DNA of 64,000 bases from Nocardia sp. NBC_00565 (GCF_036345915.1 NZ_CP107785.1:6324001-6388000); one strand, 5' to 3'. Shown: positions 1-10,592, counted from the first letter of the stretch. A program made the numbers and translations. Notes: generated by a model not told the origin, from the letters alone.

Positions 1-2
1 AC

Positions 3-236
3 CAGACCAGTGGCGTCGGTCACGGTCGGCGACTGCTCTTCCAGGACGTGCCCGAGGGCAAGTCCGGCAAGAACCGCCTGCATATCGACATCCATAGCGA
101 GTCAGGTGACCTCGACAAACTGGTGGCCCGGCTGGAAGAGCTGGGAGCGACCCGCGTCCGCGAGGTCGACCAGGGGCCCGCCGGGCACTGGTGGATCATG
201 CGAGATCCGGAAGGCAACGAATTCTGCGCCGCGTAA
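3..236 (+). CDS. VOC (glyoxalase/bleomycin-resistance) family protein, 3' part
   Basis: The reading frame enters from the left edge, so only the last 77 or so residues are present. The visible part contains KNRLHIDIH, followed by a region rich in Asp and Glu, and ends with HWWIMRDPEGNEFCAA. The KNRxHxD and DPEGNEFC signatures are typical of the C-terminal half of VOC-fold proteins of the glyoxalase-like group, where the final Glu is usually a metal ligand. Substrate and function cannot be told from this fragment. An internal GTG at 48 is probably not the real start, because homology-like sequence continues upstream of it. Confidence 0.75.
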   Translation, partial: QTSGVGHGRRLLFQDVPEGKSGKNRLHIDIHSESGDLDKLVARLEELGATRVREVDQGPAGHWWIMRDPEGNEFCAA

Positions 237-350
237 TTGTGAGCCAGCTCATCCAGCGATAACGCTCGACGAGAAGCCATCGGGACTTCCCGGTAGAGTG
301 CGTCCTCGATAGACGGGGAACCCTCGTTGTTGGCTACCCGGGGGAACCTG

Positions 351-1175
351 ATGAAGTGCTCGAGCGCGCGAGTTGCGCTGTTGATCGCCGCGATCGTCAC
401 GCTGGTTTCGCTGCTCGGCACCGGGTGCGCACCGGTATCCGCGGTGGACGCGGTGCAGATATCCGATCCGGTCGAAATGGCCGCGGCCGAGCCGCCGCTG
501 TCGGCCAATACCCTGCACGCCGATCTGCGGCTCGCACCATTTCGGTGTGGGCTGCCTGCGATCGGCATGAGCGCGGCCGACCAGCGGCAGTTCGTCCAGA
601 CTGCCCTGGACTGCCTGGCGAAGACATGGGGCGCGACCCTGAGCTCGGCCGGTATGACCGTGGCGCCGCTGGAGCTGGTCGTGGTGGACAGCGTGACGTC
701 CGGCTGCTCGAAGCAGGTCCAGCCGACCGATGCCGCCTTCTACTGCGGCGGGCGCGTGTACTGGCCCACCGACGATCCGATTCATCACGGCTGGGGCCCG
801 TTGCTCCCGCAGTACCTGCTGTTCGTCGTGATGCACGAATACGGCCACCACCTGCAGTCCTCCACCGGCATCCTGCGCAAGGCCGATACGGACATCGGTA
901 GCGCGGGCGAGAAGTCCCCGCTCGGCCTGGAACTCAGCAGACGAATCGAACTGCAGGCCCAATGCCTGGCCGGAGTGACGCTGGCAGCCGCACAGGCGGG
1001 CGGCCTGGTAACCCCGTCCGCGGCCGCCGAGTTGATCGAAATACAAGCCGATACCGAAGAGGACCCGACCCACGGCACCGGGACCAACAGCCAGCGCTGG
1101 GCCGAGGCGGGTTATCGAAGCACGTCCACATCGGTATGCAATACGTGGGCAGCAGCGCCGGACGAGGTGAACTGA
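351..1175 (+). CDS. Exported putative neutral zinc metallopeptidase
   Basis: The 274-residue product starts with a short basic stretch and a hydrophobic signal segment (residues 8-24). This ends in LLGTGC, a weak lipobox, so it may be a lipoprotein or a secreted protein. HEYGH at residues 162-166 is a gluzincin HExxH zinc motif. The later ELQAQCLAG resembles the ELQADCxAG signature of the putative neutral zinc metallopeptidase family, whose Glu supplies the third zinc ligand. Natural substrates of this family are largely unknown. I chose the ATG at 351 because GGGGGAA lies just upstream; an in-frame TTG at 327 is the alternative. The gene ends 3 bp from the convergent ppx2 gene. Confidence 0.75.
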   Translation: MKCSSARVALLIAAIVTLVSLLGTGCAPVSAVDAVQISDPVEMAAAEPPLSANTLHADLRLAPFRCGLPAIGMSAADQRQFVQTALDCLAKTWGATLSSAGMTVAPLELVVVDSVTSGCSKQVQPTDAAFYCGGRVYWPTDDPIHHGWGPLLPQYLLFVVMHEYGHHLQSSTGILRKADTDIGSAGEKSPLGLELSRRIELQAQCLAGVTLAAAQAGGLVTPSAAAELIEIQADTEEDPTHGTGTNSQRWAEAGYRSTSTSVCNTWAAAPDEVN

Positions 1176-1178
1176 CGG

Positions 1179-2126
1179 TCAGGCGATGGACAGGGCGATG
1201 CCGTCGAGGATGTCGTGTTCGCTGACGATGAGTTCGGAGATGTCGGCGCGGCGGGACAATTCGGCGGCGAGGACTTCGGTGATGACGGCGCCGCCGCCGA
1301 TGACGTCGACGCGGCCCGGATGCATGGGACCCAGGGCGGCGCGCTGGTCGTGGTTCATGGCGATGAGGCGGTCGCAGACGTCGCGGATCTGATCCAAGGT
1401 CAGGTGGGTGAGATGGACGCGCTCGGAGTCGTATTCGGGGAGATCGAGGGCTACGGCGGCGATGGTGGTCATGGTGCCAGCCACGCCGACCCAGGTGTGC
1501 GCGCCATCGACGGGCACCTCGGCGAAGGCCTCGGCTAGTCGTTCGGCGGCGAATTCCCGTGCGGCGGCGACCTGTTCGGCGGTCGGCGGATTACCGGGCA
1601 GACAGCGCTCGGTGATCCGGACACAGCCGATATCTGCGGAGAACGCGGCCCGCACACCGGCGCTGTCGCCCAGGACGAGTTCGGTCGAACCGCCACCGAG
1701 ATCGACGACGACGAAAGGCCCTGTCGCACTGGACAGTTCACCGACCGCGCCGGTAAAGGACAGCCGCGCCTCCTCGTCACCGGTGATCACCTCGGCCTCC
1801 GCACCCGACACCACGGCGCCGAGTTCGGCACGCGCCATGGCGAAGAAGTCCTCGCGATTGGCGGCATCCCGAGTGGCCGAGGTGGCGACCATCCGCACCC
1901 GGCTGACACCGGCCTCCCGCATGAGCGCGACATAGTCGGCGAGCGCGATCCTGGTGCGCTCGATGGCCTCCGGCGCGAGCGAACCGGTCGCGTCCACACC
2001 CTGCCCGAGCCGGACGATGCGCATCTCCCGGTGCACATCCGCCAGCCGCCCGTCGCCGAGCACATCGGCGATCAATAGTCGAATGGAGTTGGTGCCGCAA
2101 TCCACGGCCGCTACCCGGTCACTCAT
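1179..2126 (-). CDS. ppx2: Ppx/GppA family phosphatase (exopolyphosphatase-like)
   Basis: A 315-residue protein of the ASKHA fold. It shows the N-terminal phosphate motif AAVDCGTNSIRLLIAD and the internal DLGGGSTEL loop, with a glycine-rich GGGAVITEV near the C-terminus. The family hydrolyses inorganic polyphosphate or pppGpp in the cytoplasm. Its length (about 300 residues) matches the short mycobacterial Ppx form rather than the longer E. coli enzyme. It lies last in a leftward group eno-ftsB-DUF501-ppx2, starting 17 bp after the DUF501 gene. M. tuberculosis has the same order (Rv1023-Rv1026), which supports orthology with ppx2. Whether it prefers polyphosphate or pppGpp is not visible here. 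Confidence 0.85.
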   Translation of the reverse strand: MSDRVAAVDCGTNSIRLLIADVLGDGRLADVHREMRIVRLGQGVDATGSLAPEAIERTRIALADYVALMREAGVSRVRMVATSATRDAANREDFFAMARAELGAVVSGAEAEVITGDEEARLSFTGAVGELSSATGPFVVVDLGGGSTELVLGDSAGVRAAFSADIGCVRITERCLPGNPPTAEQVAAAREFAAERLAEAFAEVPVDGAHTWVGVAGTMTTIAAVALDLPEYDSERVHLTHLTLDQIRDVCDRLIAMNHDQRAALGPMHPGRVDVIGGGAVITEVLAAELSRRADISELIVSEHDILDGIALSIA

Positions 2127-2143
2127 ATCCTGCTCCGCTCATA

Positions 2144-2665
2144 TCACTGCCCGTCGTGGGACCGCTTGTACTCGGGCCAGTCGGCGGGAATCGCGGTGCC
2201 GCGCAACCCATTGTCGGCGGCCATCGCCACCGCTTCGTCACCGAAGGGATTGACGCCAGGGCCCTTGGCCAGCGCATGTGCGATCAGCACGTGCAGGCAT
2301 TTCACCCGCTCCGGCATGCCGCCGCCGGTGAAATCGGTACCGAGCGACTCGATTTCGTTGCGTTCGGCCAGATAGCTCTCGTGGGCGGCGCGATAGGCGG
2401 CGGCCAATTCCGGGTCGGTGGCGAGGCGTTCGGTCATTTCCCGCATGACGCCGGCGGATTCCTGCCTGCTCGCCTCGGCCGTGAGCCGCGGATCGGTCAG
2501 GTAGTACAGGGTCGGGAAGGGGGTGCCGTCGGGCAGCCGCGGCGCGGTCTTGACCACCGCGGGCAGCCCGTCCGGGGTGCGGTACGCGACGGCGAGTACG
2601 CCGCGCGGCTCGCGTCCCAGCTGCTTGGCGATGGTCTCGAGATCGCGCTCGTTCGGCGTGCTCAC
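2144..2665 (-). CDS. DUF501 domain-containing protein
   Basis: A 173-residue protein beginning MSTPNERDLETIAKQLGR. It carries the conserved core of the actinobacterial DUF501 family: RGVLAVAYR, a P-x-P-T-L-Y-Y-L-T-D-P segment near residue 55, and a C-terminal CLHVLIAHALAKGPGVNPFGD. Its biochemical role is unknown. The GTG start overlaps the ftsB stop codon by 4 bp (GTGA), and GGAAGGA lies just upstream, so translation is probably coupled to ftsB. The open frame extends further upstream, but that part overlaps ftsB and is not homologous-looking. This is the Rv1025 position in M. tuberculosis. Confidence 0.85.
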   Translation of the reverse strand: MSTPNERDLETIAKQLGREPRGVLAVAYRTPDGLPAVVKTAPRLPDGTPFPTLYYLTDPRLTAEASRQESAGVMREMTERLATDPELAAAYRAAHESYLAERNEIESLGTDFTGGGMPERVKCLHVLIAHALAKGPGVNPFGDEAVAMAADNGLRGTAIPADWPEYKRSHDGQ

Positions 2666-3297
2666 CTGGGTCCTTCCGATGCTGGCGGCGCGGCAGGCGG
2701 TGGCGCGGCCGGTGCGGCCGCGGGCGCCGGAGCCGGCTGCGGTTGGGAGATGCTGCGCCACAGGTCGGTATACCAGGGCTCGGGCGCCTTCGACTGGGTC
2801 GGCGCGGCGGGCGGAGCGGGCGCTTCGATGCCGGGCACCTGCACGATGTAGGGCGTCTCGCCGGGCATCACCAGCCGCAGCCGGTCCCTGGCCTCGGAGC
2901 GGACATAGGCCGGATCCTGTTGCTGCGCACGGCGATCCCGCAGTCGAGCCAGATCGGCCTCGAGTTCGCTGCGCTCCTGGGCCAGGTTTGCGGCCTCGGC
3001 GCGCTGGGTGAAGTAGGTGCGCAGCGGCACGGCCAAGGTGAGCGCCAAAGCGCACACCACGATGGCCAGAATGACCGCTTTGCCGGTGGAGAGCCCGAGA
3101 ATGGTGCGATCGTGCCTGTCCTCGTGCCCGGCGCGCGGCTCTATCTTCTGCGGCTTCGCCTTCTCACTGGACTGTCTGCGCGTCCGATTGGGCGCGGCCG
3201 CCGGACTCTCGGCGGCCGGGCGGGATCTGGCGGCGCGCGACGTGCGGCGGTTCCCACGTCCGGCCGGACTGGTCCCACGCGCACGTCGCTCCGTCAT
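2662..3297 (-). CDS. ftsB: Septum formation initiator family protein (FtsB/DivIC)
   Basis: A 211-residue single-pass membrane protein. Residues 1-70 are basic and low-complexity, and residues 73-92 form one hydrophobic helix. They are followed by a coiled coil (about 97-125, ERSELEADLARLRDRR) and the family motif DPAYVRSEARDRLRLVMPGE. The C-terminus is a Pro/Ala tail. FtsB/DivIC proteins bridge the division complex with FtsL and FtsQ. The long basic N-terminus and proline tail are common in mycobacterial relatives. The gene sits 17 bp downstream of eno and overlaps the DUF501 gene by 4 bp, matching Rv1024. Confidence 0.9.
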   Translation of the reverse strand: MTERRARGTSPAGRGNRRTSRAARSRPAAESPAAAPNRTRRQSSEKAKPQKIEPRAGHEDRHDRTILGLSTGKAVILAIVVCALALTLAVPLRTYFTQRAEAANLAQERSELEADLARLRDRRAQQQDPAYVRSEARDRLRLVMPGETPYIVQVPGIEAPAPPAAPTQSKAPEPWYTDLWRSISQPQPAPAPAAAPAAPPPAAPPASEGPR

Positions 3298-3314
3298 ATA
3301 TCCACCCCTATTGG

Positions 3315-4616
<1,302 letters not shown>

Positions 4617-4738
4617 TCAGCTGCCGGCACGGTAGGTCTGAAGCCTAGCGTCCTCGGCGATCACCGAGTAACCGGCACTCCGACGAAAGCCTTCCCGTTG
4701 TCGCGGCCGACACCTGTCATTTCCGCCAATCGGATCGA

Positions 4739-5467
4739 TTACGCCCTGCGTCCGACGCTGTACGCGGCGGCGCGATCGCGCACGGTGAGCAGATAGGTAT
4801 TGGATTGGTTGTAGGTCAACAGGGCTTGCTGCCAGCCGCGCTCGGAGGTCAGATCACCGCTGCTCGCGCACAGGTAGCGGGCCGCGGTGAGGGCGGCGTC
4901 GTCGATGTTCTGCGGATCGGTCACGCCGTCGCCGTTGGCGTCGACACCCCAGCGCTTCCAGGTTTCCGGGATGAATTGCAAGGGGCCCAGGGCCCTGTCA
5001 TAGACCGAGTCGCCGTCGAGTTTGCCGCCGTCGGTGTCCTTGACCAGCGCCACGCCCGGCGCACCGTCCAGCGCGATGCCGATGATCGGCGGGCGCACGG
5101 TGCCGTCGGCGTCGACTTCCGAACCCCGGTGGCTGCCGTGCTTACTTTCCACGCTGGCGATTCCGGCGACGGTGGTCCAGGCGATCCCGCAATCGGGCCG
5201 GGATCTGCCCATGATCGCCGCGGCATAGCCGTACGCCTCCAGCGCGACGCTCGGAATGCCGAGAGTGTCGGATTGCTCATCGGCCCACCCGCGCAACTGC
5301 ACGGCGGTCCGACCCGGAGCGTCCAGATCGATGACGGGCAGCGGTGTGCCGGGACCGGGCGGAATGCCTTCGGGAATCGGCGGCAGACTGCGTTCCGAAC
5401 CGCAACCGGCTAGCACGAGGGTCACCGCGGCGGCGGCCAAGGCGCCGGTCAGTTTCAGGAGCACCAC
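4739..5467 (-). CDS. lpqU: Lipoprotein lytic transglycosylase (LpqU-like)
   Basis: A 242-residue lipoprotein. The signal peptide ends in the clear lipobox LVLAGC near residue 22. After a proline-rich linker there is a goose-lysozyme/Slt-like domain. It contains AGIASVESKHG with the likely catalytic Glu, GPLQFIPETWKRWG, and a Ca-loop-like VDANGDGVTDPQNIDDAALTAA, ending with ALLTYNQSNTYL. This is the actinobacterial MltB-like lytic transglycosylase family, which cleaves the glycan strands of peptidoglycan. The start is GTG, with TGGAG just upstream. Gene order next to eno matches lpqU (Rv1022). It ends 137 bp from the eno start and is probably transcribed separately. Confidence 0.88.
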   Translation of the reverse strand: MVLLKLTGALAAAAVTLVLAGCGSERSLPPIPEGIPPGPGTPLPVIDLDAPGRTAVQLRGWADEQSDTLGIPSVALEAYGYAAAIMGRSRPDCGIAWTTVAGIASVESKHGSHRGSEVDADGTVRPPIIGIALDGAPGVALVKDTDGGKLDGDSVYDRALGPLQFIPETWKRWGVDANGDGVTDPQNIDDAALTAARYLCASSGDLTSERGWQQALLTYNQSNTYLLTVRDRAAAYSVGRRA

Positions 5468-5554
5468 TCCATCATCCAGACTCCGGCATATGCCGCCCTT
5501 GGCGTTCGCATAAGACGCGCCGAGGGTTCAGCGCGCACAGATCCAGTATTCGTC

Positions 5555-5579
5555 GCGCACAGGGCATAACCCTGTGTGC
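5555..5579 (-). terminator. Hairpin downstream of the ABC transporter operon
   Basis: A 10-bp stem (one G-T wobble) closes the 5-nt loop CATAA, using arms GCGCACAGGG and CCCTGTGTGC. It lies about 25 nt past the stop codon of the leftward ATP-binding gene and before lpqU. No T-run follows, so termination strength is uncertain. Confidence 0.5.
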
Positions 5580-5604
5580 GGCGATAAACCGGTGTGCGGG
5601 AGCG

Positions 5605-7203
5605 TCAGCCGAGTAGTTCGCGGGTTGCGGTATGGGTTGGGGACGCGAGAACCGTGGTGACGTCACCGGATTCGACGATGCGGCCGTGGTCGAGGACGAC
5701 GAGATGCGAGCAATGGCCGGCAACGAGGGGCATGTCGTGGGTGATGACGAGTAGGCCGGTGTCGTGGTCGGCGCGGATGCGGTCGAGCAGTCGCATGATC
5801 GAGACGGCGGTGGTGTGATCGAGGGCCGAGGTGATCTCATCACAGACCAGGACGGCGGGCTCGGCCGCGAGCGCTCTGGCCAGTGCCACGCGCTGACGTT
5901 GGCCGCCGGAGAGTTCGTGCGGGTAGCGGGTCGCCAATTCGGGGGCGAGGTCGACGGAATCGAGCAGATCGGTGATGTGCTGCGCCAGTCGCCGTTTCGG
6001 TATGCCGCCGATCCGGCGCAGGGGGCGGCCCAGCGTCTGGGCGACGGTGCGGCGCGGATTGAGTGCGGACAGCGGGTTCTGGGTGACCAGCTGAATACCA
6101 TTGCGGCCGTTCCGAGTTCGCCGACCGCGCCCGACCGGGACCGGTGTGCCGCCCAGTTCGAGCGAGCCCGTTGCCGTGCGGTGCAGACCGGCGATCACTC
6201 GCGCGAGGGTGGTTTTGCCCGCTCCCGAGGCTCCGACAATCGCCAGTGCCGCGCCGCTGGGAAGCGCGATATCGATGTCGGCCAGCACGTCGGTTCCGGC
6301 GATCGAGGCGTTGATATCCCGAGCGTGCAGTAGGGGTTTCATGGGCTCGGTCGCCAACTCGACTGTCCTGGCTTGTACTGCTACCGAACCATTTCCCTCG
6401 AGAATCGGCCGCACACTTACCGAACCCGACGCAATGGACGCCTCGTGGACCGGCGTGAGCGCGTCGTCTGCCTCGGCCGACCGGTCCACCATGGGTACCG
6501 CGGCGCTCGGTACAGGCAGGTGTAGCGCAACTCCGATGCCTTCGGTAGCCACGGCACCGAGTTCCACCACATCATCCGCGATGGTGTGGATAGTGGCGGT
6601 GTCGTGACCGGACAGCAGTATGGCGGCGGACCGCTGAGCCGCGATATCGACCAGCAGGCGGGCGATTTCGGTGCGCAAGGATCCATGGAGACCGGCGAGG
6701 GGTTCATCGAGGACGAGGATCCCGGTATGGCGGACCAGGGCGCGCGCGAGCGCCACCCGACGCTGCTGACCGCCGGAGAGTTCGCCGGGGCGGCGACGCA
6801 GATGCTCTGCGGATAGCCCGACCAGTTCCAAGGTTTCGTGCACCGCGGCGGCCGACGGATGGCTGACCTCGTTGAGCAGCGTGCGCACCCGCATCATGGG
6901 ATTGAGCGCCGAGCCCGGATCCTGGCCGACGTAGGCGATATGATCACGCCGGAACCGTTGCAGCGCCTTGGAATTCAGCGCGAACACATCGTGCCCGGAA
7001 ACCAGCGCCGAACCCGCGGATCGGGCCGCCCCCGTCGGCAGATGCCCCAGCAGCGCACGCATCAAAGTCGTCTTGCCCGACCCGGACGGACCGGTCAGCG
7101 CCGTAACGGCACCTGCCGCAACGCGAAACGTGGTGGGCCCGAACAACTCCTGACCATTCGATCCGCGCACGGTCAGCGCATCGACGACGACAGGGTCACT
7201 CAT
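5605..7203 (-). CDS. Dipeptide/opine-type ABC transporter, fused double ATP-binding protein
   Basis: A 532-residue protein with two complete nucleotide-binding domains in one chain. Domain 1 has Walker A GPSGSGKT (38-45), signature LSGGQ (142-146), Walker B LVLDEP and switch His in SGHD. Domain 2 has Walker A GASGAGKT (324-331), LSGGQRQRVALARAL, LVCDEI and VITHD. This is the DppD-DppF/OppD-OppF arrangement fused, which energises uptake across the membrane. The ATG at 7203 was chosen because it overlaps the preceding permease by 8 bp; upstream codons are in permease sequence. It is the last gene of a leftward four-gene operon behind an IdeR-like box, so the cargo is probably a metal chelate. 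Confidence 0.88.
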   Translation of the reverse strand: MSDPVVVDALTVRGSNGQELFGPTTFRVAAGAVTALTGPSGSGKTTLMRALLGHLPTGAARSAGSALVSGHDVFALNSKALQRFRRDHIAYVGQDPGSALNPMMRVRTLLNEVSHPSAAAVHETLELVGLSAEHLRRRPGELSGGQQRRVALARALVRHTGILVLDEPLAGLHGSLRTEIARLLVDIAAQRSAAILLSGHDTATIHTIADDVVELGAVATEGIGVALHLPVPSAAVPMVDRSAEADDALTPVHEASIASGSVSVRPILEGNGSVAVQARTVELATEPMKPLLHARDINASIAGTDVLADIDIALPSGAALAIVGASGAGKTTLARVIAGLHRTATGSLELGGTPVPVGRGRRTRNGRNGIQLVTQNPLSALNPRRTVAQTLGRPLRRIGGIPKRRLAQHITDLLDSVDLAPELATRYPHELSGGQRQRVALARALAAEPAVLVCDEITSALDHTTAVSIMRLLDRIRADHDTGLLVITHDMPLVAGHCSHLVVLDHGRIVESGDVTTVLASPTHTATRELLG

Positions 7204-8152
7204 CTCGACTCCGCACCGAAATCTCCTCACCCGGCGACACCGTGTCTCGGTGCGCGACAAGTCGATCGGTTCGGGTTCGGCCGGACACCCGGTGCGGGCG
7301 CCACGCGGCAGGCTCCTTGCCCCCGCCCGCGCGACGCGAGGCCCGCCCGATCGCTGCGACGCGCTTGGACCGACGGCCGTGCTCGAACGATGTCACCGCG
7401 AGATTCACGCTGACCGCCACCACCGCGATGGCGAGGCTGGGAGCCAGCACCGCCCAGGGGTTGAGGAGCATTCCGGAGGAATTCTCACGCACCATGACCG
7501 CCCAGTTGCTCGCACCGAGAGTGGTCGGCAACTGAAGGAACGACGCGGTGCTCACCACATAGATGCCCTCCACGAAGCGCAAGCCCAACTGCGCGGCGAG
7601 CACCTGACGGAGGTTCGGGATCACCTCACCGAACACCAAGTGCCACAGCGTTTCCCCACTCGCCTGCGCACTCTCGACATACCCGCTGGCCGCGACCCCG
7701 GCGGCAGCGGCCGCGAAGACTCTTGCGCAGTACGGTGTGCCGAACAGCAGCGCGACCGCGATCAGCCCGTAGGTGCCCGCATCCGGCCATGCGGTCAGCA
7801 CCAGCAAGATGCCGAGCACGGCCGGGAGCAGCATGACGAAGTCGGTGGCGGTTTCGATCACCACACCGACCCTCGGTCGCAGTGCCGCCACCGCGCCGAG
7901 CACGCAGGACAACCCCGTCACCGCGACGGCGATCACCGCCGCCAGCAGCAGCAGACCCCAACCGCCGTACAGCAGTTGGGCTACGACATCTCGACCGAGC
8001 CGATCGGTCCCCAACCAGGCATCCGCGCTGGACGGCCCGAACGGGATCCCGACCGCTTCCTCGGCGGGCCGGGTCGCCAATGTCGGTCCGAGCGCGGCCG
8101 CGACGACCACCAGCACCGCGGGCAATACCGTGAGCAGTCGGAACTTGTTCAT
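7196..8152 (-). CDS. ABC transporter permease, DppC/NikC-like
   Basis: A 318-residue inner membrane protein with an N-terminal helix and about five further hydrophobic segments. Near residues 45-55 is the FGPSSADAWLGTDRLGRDVVAQLLYG segment, split by the typical DppC motif GTDxLGRD. The EAA-type loop (SAQASGETLWHLVFGEVIPNLRQV) contacts the ATPase. It is the second permease of the peptide/opine/nickel (PepT) class. The ATG overlaps the previous permease stop as ATGA, a sign of translational coupling. Confidence 0.88.
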   Translation of the reverse strand: MNKFRLLTVLPAVLVVVAAALGPTLATRPAEEAVGIPFGPSSADAWLGTDRLGRDVVAQLLYGGWGLLLLAAVIAVAVTGLSCVLGAVAALRPRVGVVIETATDFVMLLPAVLGILLVLTAWPDAGTYGLIAVALLFGTPYCARVFAAAAAGVAASGYVESAQASGETLWHLVFGEVIPNLRQVLAAQLGLRFVEGIYVVSTASFLQLPTTLGASNWAVMVRENSSGMLLNPWAVLAPSLAIAVVAVSVNLAVTSFEHGRRSKRVAAIGRASRRAGGGKEPAAWRPHRVSGRTRTDRLVAHRDTVSPGEEISVRSRDE

Positions 8153-9075
8153 GCCCGCCCCCGCAACGCCCACGCCCGAATGCCGTCGGCCACCGCCAAC
8201 ATCACCATGATGACCACTCCCGTCAACGCGACCACCGCAGCGATCAAGGAGGTGTCGCGATCGGCCACCGAACCGGCCAGCACCGCCCCGAGTCCCGGGT
8301 AGTTGAAGATCGTCTCGACTACCAGCGCGCCGCCGAGCAGCATGCCGACCGTGGTCGCGAAGCTCGCCACCACGGTCGGCAACGCGAACGGGAATACCTG
8401 GCGCGTCAGCACCTTGGTGGGCGAAAGGCCGTCCAGCACAGCGCTTTCCACATGCGGCGCGCGAGCCGCGTCGAGTAGCGCCGCGCGCACCACCCTGGTG
8501 TTCCAGCCGATCTGCGGTATCGCCAGCGCGAGCACCGGCAGCACCAACATGTCGGGACTGGCCGGGAAACCCGAACGGCCGGTAATGGTTACGGCGGGCA
8601 ACCAGCCGGTCGCCAACGAGAACACCAGGATCAACAAGGTGGCGACAACGAACTCCGGAATCGCCACGGCCGTAGTGGTTGTCGGCTGCAGCAACCGCGA
8701 CAGCATCGACCCGCGCCGAGCCGCCCACCAACCACCCAGCACCAGCGATGCCACCACCGTCACCAGAAACGCGATCCCACCGAGCAGCAGCGTCGGCGGA
8801 AACTTGTCGGCCAGTAGCTCATTGATCGATCGCCCACGCGCCGTGCGCCCGAAATCGCCGGTCGCCACCCCCGAGATCCACTCGAAGAAGCGCACCGGCA
8901 GCGGACGGTCCAGTCCCAGTTCGTGTTCCTTCGCCGCGATCTGATCCGGACCCGCCTCGCGCCCGAGCACCGCGCGAGCGCTATTGCCCGGCAACAGGTC
9001 GACGGCCACGAACACCGTCGCGAGCAGCGCGATCAGCAGAGCGACGCGCCGGATGAGGAGTCGGGCGAAGGCCAT
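8149..9075 (-). CDS. ABC transporter permease, DppB/NikB-like
   Basis: A 308-residue multi-spanning membrane protein. It has the usual DppB opening (a helix, then LLPGNSARAVLG), the segment LGLDRPLPVRFFEWISGVATGDFG, and a C-terminal permease loop ending in ETIFNYPGLGAVLAGSVADRD. These are standard for the first permease of PepT-class importers. The ATG lies in a TGATG overlap with the substrate-binding gene. Upstream in-frame codons fall inside that gene and are not part of this protein. Confidence 0.88.
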   Translation of the reverse strand: MAFARLLIRRVALLIALLATVFVAVDLLPGNSARAVLGREAGPDQIAAKEHELGLDRPLPVRFFEWISGVATGDFGRTARGRSINELLADKFPPTLLLGGIAFLVTVVASLVLGGWWAARRGSMLSRLLQPTTTTAVAIPEFVVATLLILVFSLATGWLPAVTITGRSGFPASPDMLVLPVLALAIPQIGWNTRVVRAALLDAARAPHVESAVLDGLSPTKVLTRQVFPFALPTVVASFATTVGMLLGGALVVETIFNYPGLGAVLAGSVADRDTSLIAAVVALTGVVIMVMLAVADGIRAWALRGRA

Positions 9076-10592
9076 CAGTCCGCGAGCCAGGCTCGTTCCA
9101 GCTGCACCCTGGCGAAGCCGCCGAGCGTCGGCACGTCGCGCACCTGGGAGGTCGCGATATCGATGCCGTCGGCCATGCCCCACACCAGGTAGCCGCCGCG
9201 GGCGTATTCGATCCGCTGCACGTCGCGGCAGGCCGCCGCGTATTCCGAGTCACCGGGCGCGGCAAGGGCTTTAGCGGTGGCGGCATCGAATTCGGCGTCC
9301 TTGAAGCCGGTTTCGTTGCGATTGGAGCCCGAGGACATCAGCTTGGTCGCGAAGAACAGCGCGGAATCATTGGTGCCCCAGGAGACCGTGTAGAACGGGG
9401 CTTTCAACCAGGTCTGGTCGTAGAAGGCATTCGACTCCTGTGTCACGACGTCGAGCCGCAGCCCGATATCGGCCAGTTGGGTGGCGATCACCTTCGCCGA
9501 TTCGACCTCGCCCGGCGCCTCGGCCTTGGTGAGCAGCTGGTAGCTCTTACCGGTATCGAAACCGGCCTCGCGCAGCAGCGTCTTCGCCCGGTCCACATCG
9601 CGGGTCCGCTGCGCGATGGTCTTGTCGTACAACGGATCTCCGGTGCCGAGAATATCGTTGCCGACCGTGCCGTACCCCGAATGCACCTGGTTCACCAGTG
9701 CCTTCCGATCGACACCCAACCGAACCGCCGCACGCACCCGAGCATCCGCGAACGGTCCATCGGAGGTCCGCATCGCGACACCGACCATGGTGTCGTTCGG
9801 CCGCCGGACCACGCGCAGATCACCACGCCCCTCGGCGGTACGTCCAGCGATCGCACCGACATTGGAGGCCAGATCGATCTGCCCGCCGAGCACCGCATTT
9901 CCCAGCGCGGTGACGCTGTCGAACATGGTGATCTCGATGGCGTCCAGCAGCGGCGCCGGACCGTGCCACCGCTCGTTGCGCACCAGTCGGGCATTGCCGT
10001 CCTGGTAGGACTCGAGCCGGAACGGCCCGGTGCCGATGGCCTTGGTGAAGTCGGTGGTGTCCTTCTTGACGGTGAAGGTCATCAGCTGAACCAGCAGCGG
10101 CAGTTGGGTATTCGGTTCGGGCAGCGCGATCACCACCCGGTTCGGACCGTCTGCGGTGATGTCCTCAACGGCGGCAGGCATTTTCGACGCGCCACCGACG
10201 GTGCGCAGCCTGCGCAGCGACCACACCACGTCATCGGAGGTGACCGGGGTTCGGTCATGGAAGGTCGCGCCGTCGGCGATGGTGAAGGTCCAGCGCCGGC
10301 GCTCCGCATCGGATTCCCACCGGTTGGAAAGGCGCGCAGCAACATTCGGGTCCGCGGCGGGTACCGTGAGCGCGTCGTATACCAGCGAGGTGATGAGGAA
10401 GTCGCTGTCATTGCTGAGATTCGCGTGCGGATCGCGTTCGATCCGCGCCGCGCTGCCGAGCGCACCGACCCGCAGGGTGCCGCCGCGGCGCGCGGGGCCG
10501 CCGGAATTCCCGCCGTCCGAGCATGCGGCGACCAACAGCACCGCGCCGACGCCGAGTCCCGATCGCAGGAGCTGTCGTCGATTCCATCCCAT
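9075..10592 (-). CDS. ABC transporter substrate-binding lipoprotein (family 5)
   Basis: A 505-residue lipoprotein. The N-terminus has NRRQLLRSG, a twin-arginine-like stretch, a hydrophobic core and the lipobox LVAAC. The mature part begins GGTLRVGALGSAARIERDPH and contains DGATFHDRTPVTSDDVVWSLRR, the hallmark block of SBP_bac_5 proteins (DppA, OppA, NikA, CntA). The family binds peptides, heme, nickel chelates or opine metallophores outside the membrane. Ligand specificity cannot be read directly. It is the first gene of the leftward transporter operon. An IdeR-like box lies 65-83 bp upstream of its ATG, which points to metallophore uptake. Confidence 0.88.
   Translation of the reverse strand: MGWNRRQLLRSGLGVGAVLLVAACSDGGNSGGPARRGGTLRVGALGSAARIERDPHANLSNDSDFLITSLVYDALTVPAADPNVAARLSNRWESDAERRRWTFTIADGATFHDRTPVTSDDVVWSLRRLRTVGGASKMPAAVEDITADGPNRVVIALPEPNTQLPLLVQLMTFTVKKDTTDFTKAIGTGPFRLESYQDGNARLVRNERWHGPAPLLDAIEITMFDSVTALGNAVLGGQIDLASNVGAIAGRTAEGRGDLRVVRRPNDTMVGVAMRTSDGPFADARVRAAVRLGVDRKALVNQVHSGYGTVGNDILGTGDPLYDKTIAQRTRDVDRAKTLLREAGFDTGKSYQLLTKAEAPGEVESAKVIATQLADIGLRLDVVTQESNAFYDQTWLKAPFYTVSWGTNDSALFFATKLMSSGSNRNETGFKDAEFDAATAKALAAPGDSEYAAACRDVQRIEYARGGYLVWGMADGIDIATSQVRDVPTLGGFARVQLERAWLAD

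Noticed and set aside
249..1073. Minus-strand frame of 274 codons across the metallopeptidase gene
   Set aside because: No motif and low-complexity composition; the plus-strand metallopeptidase has a signal segment and HEYGH.
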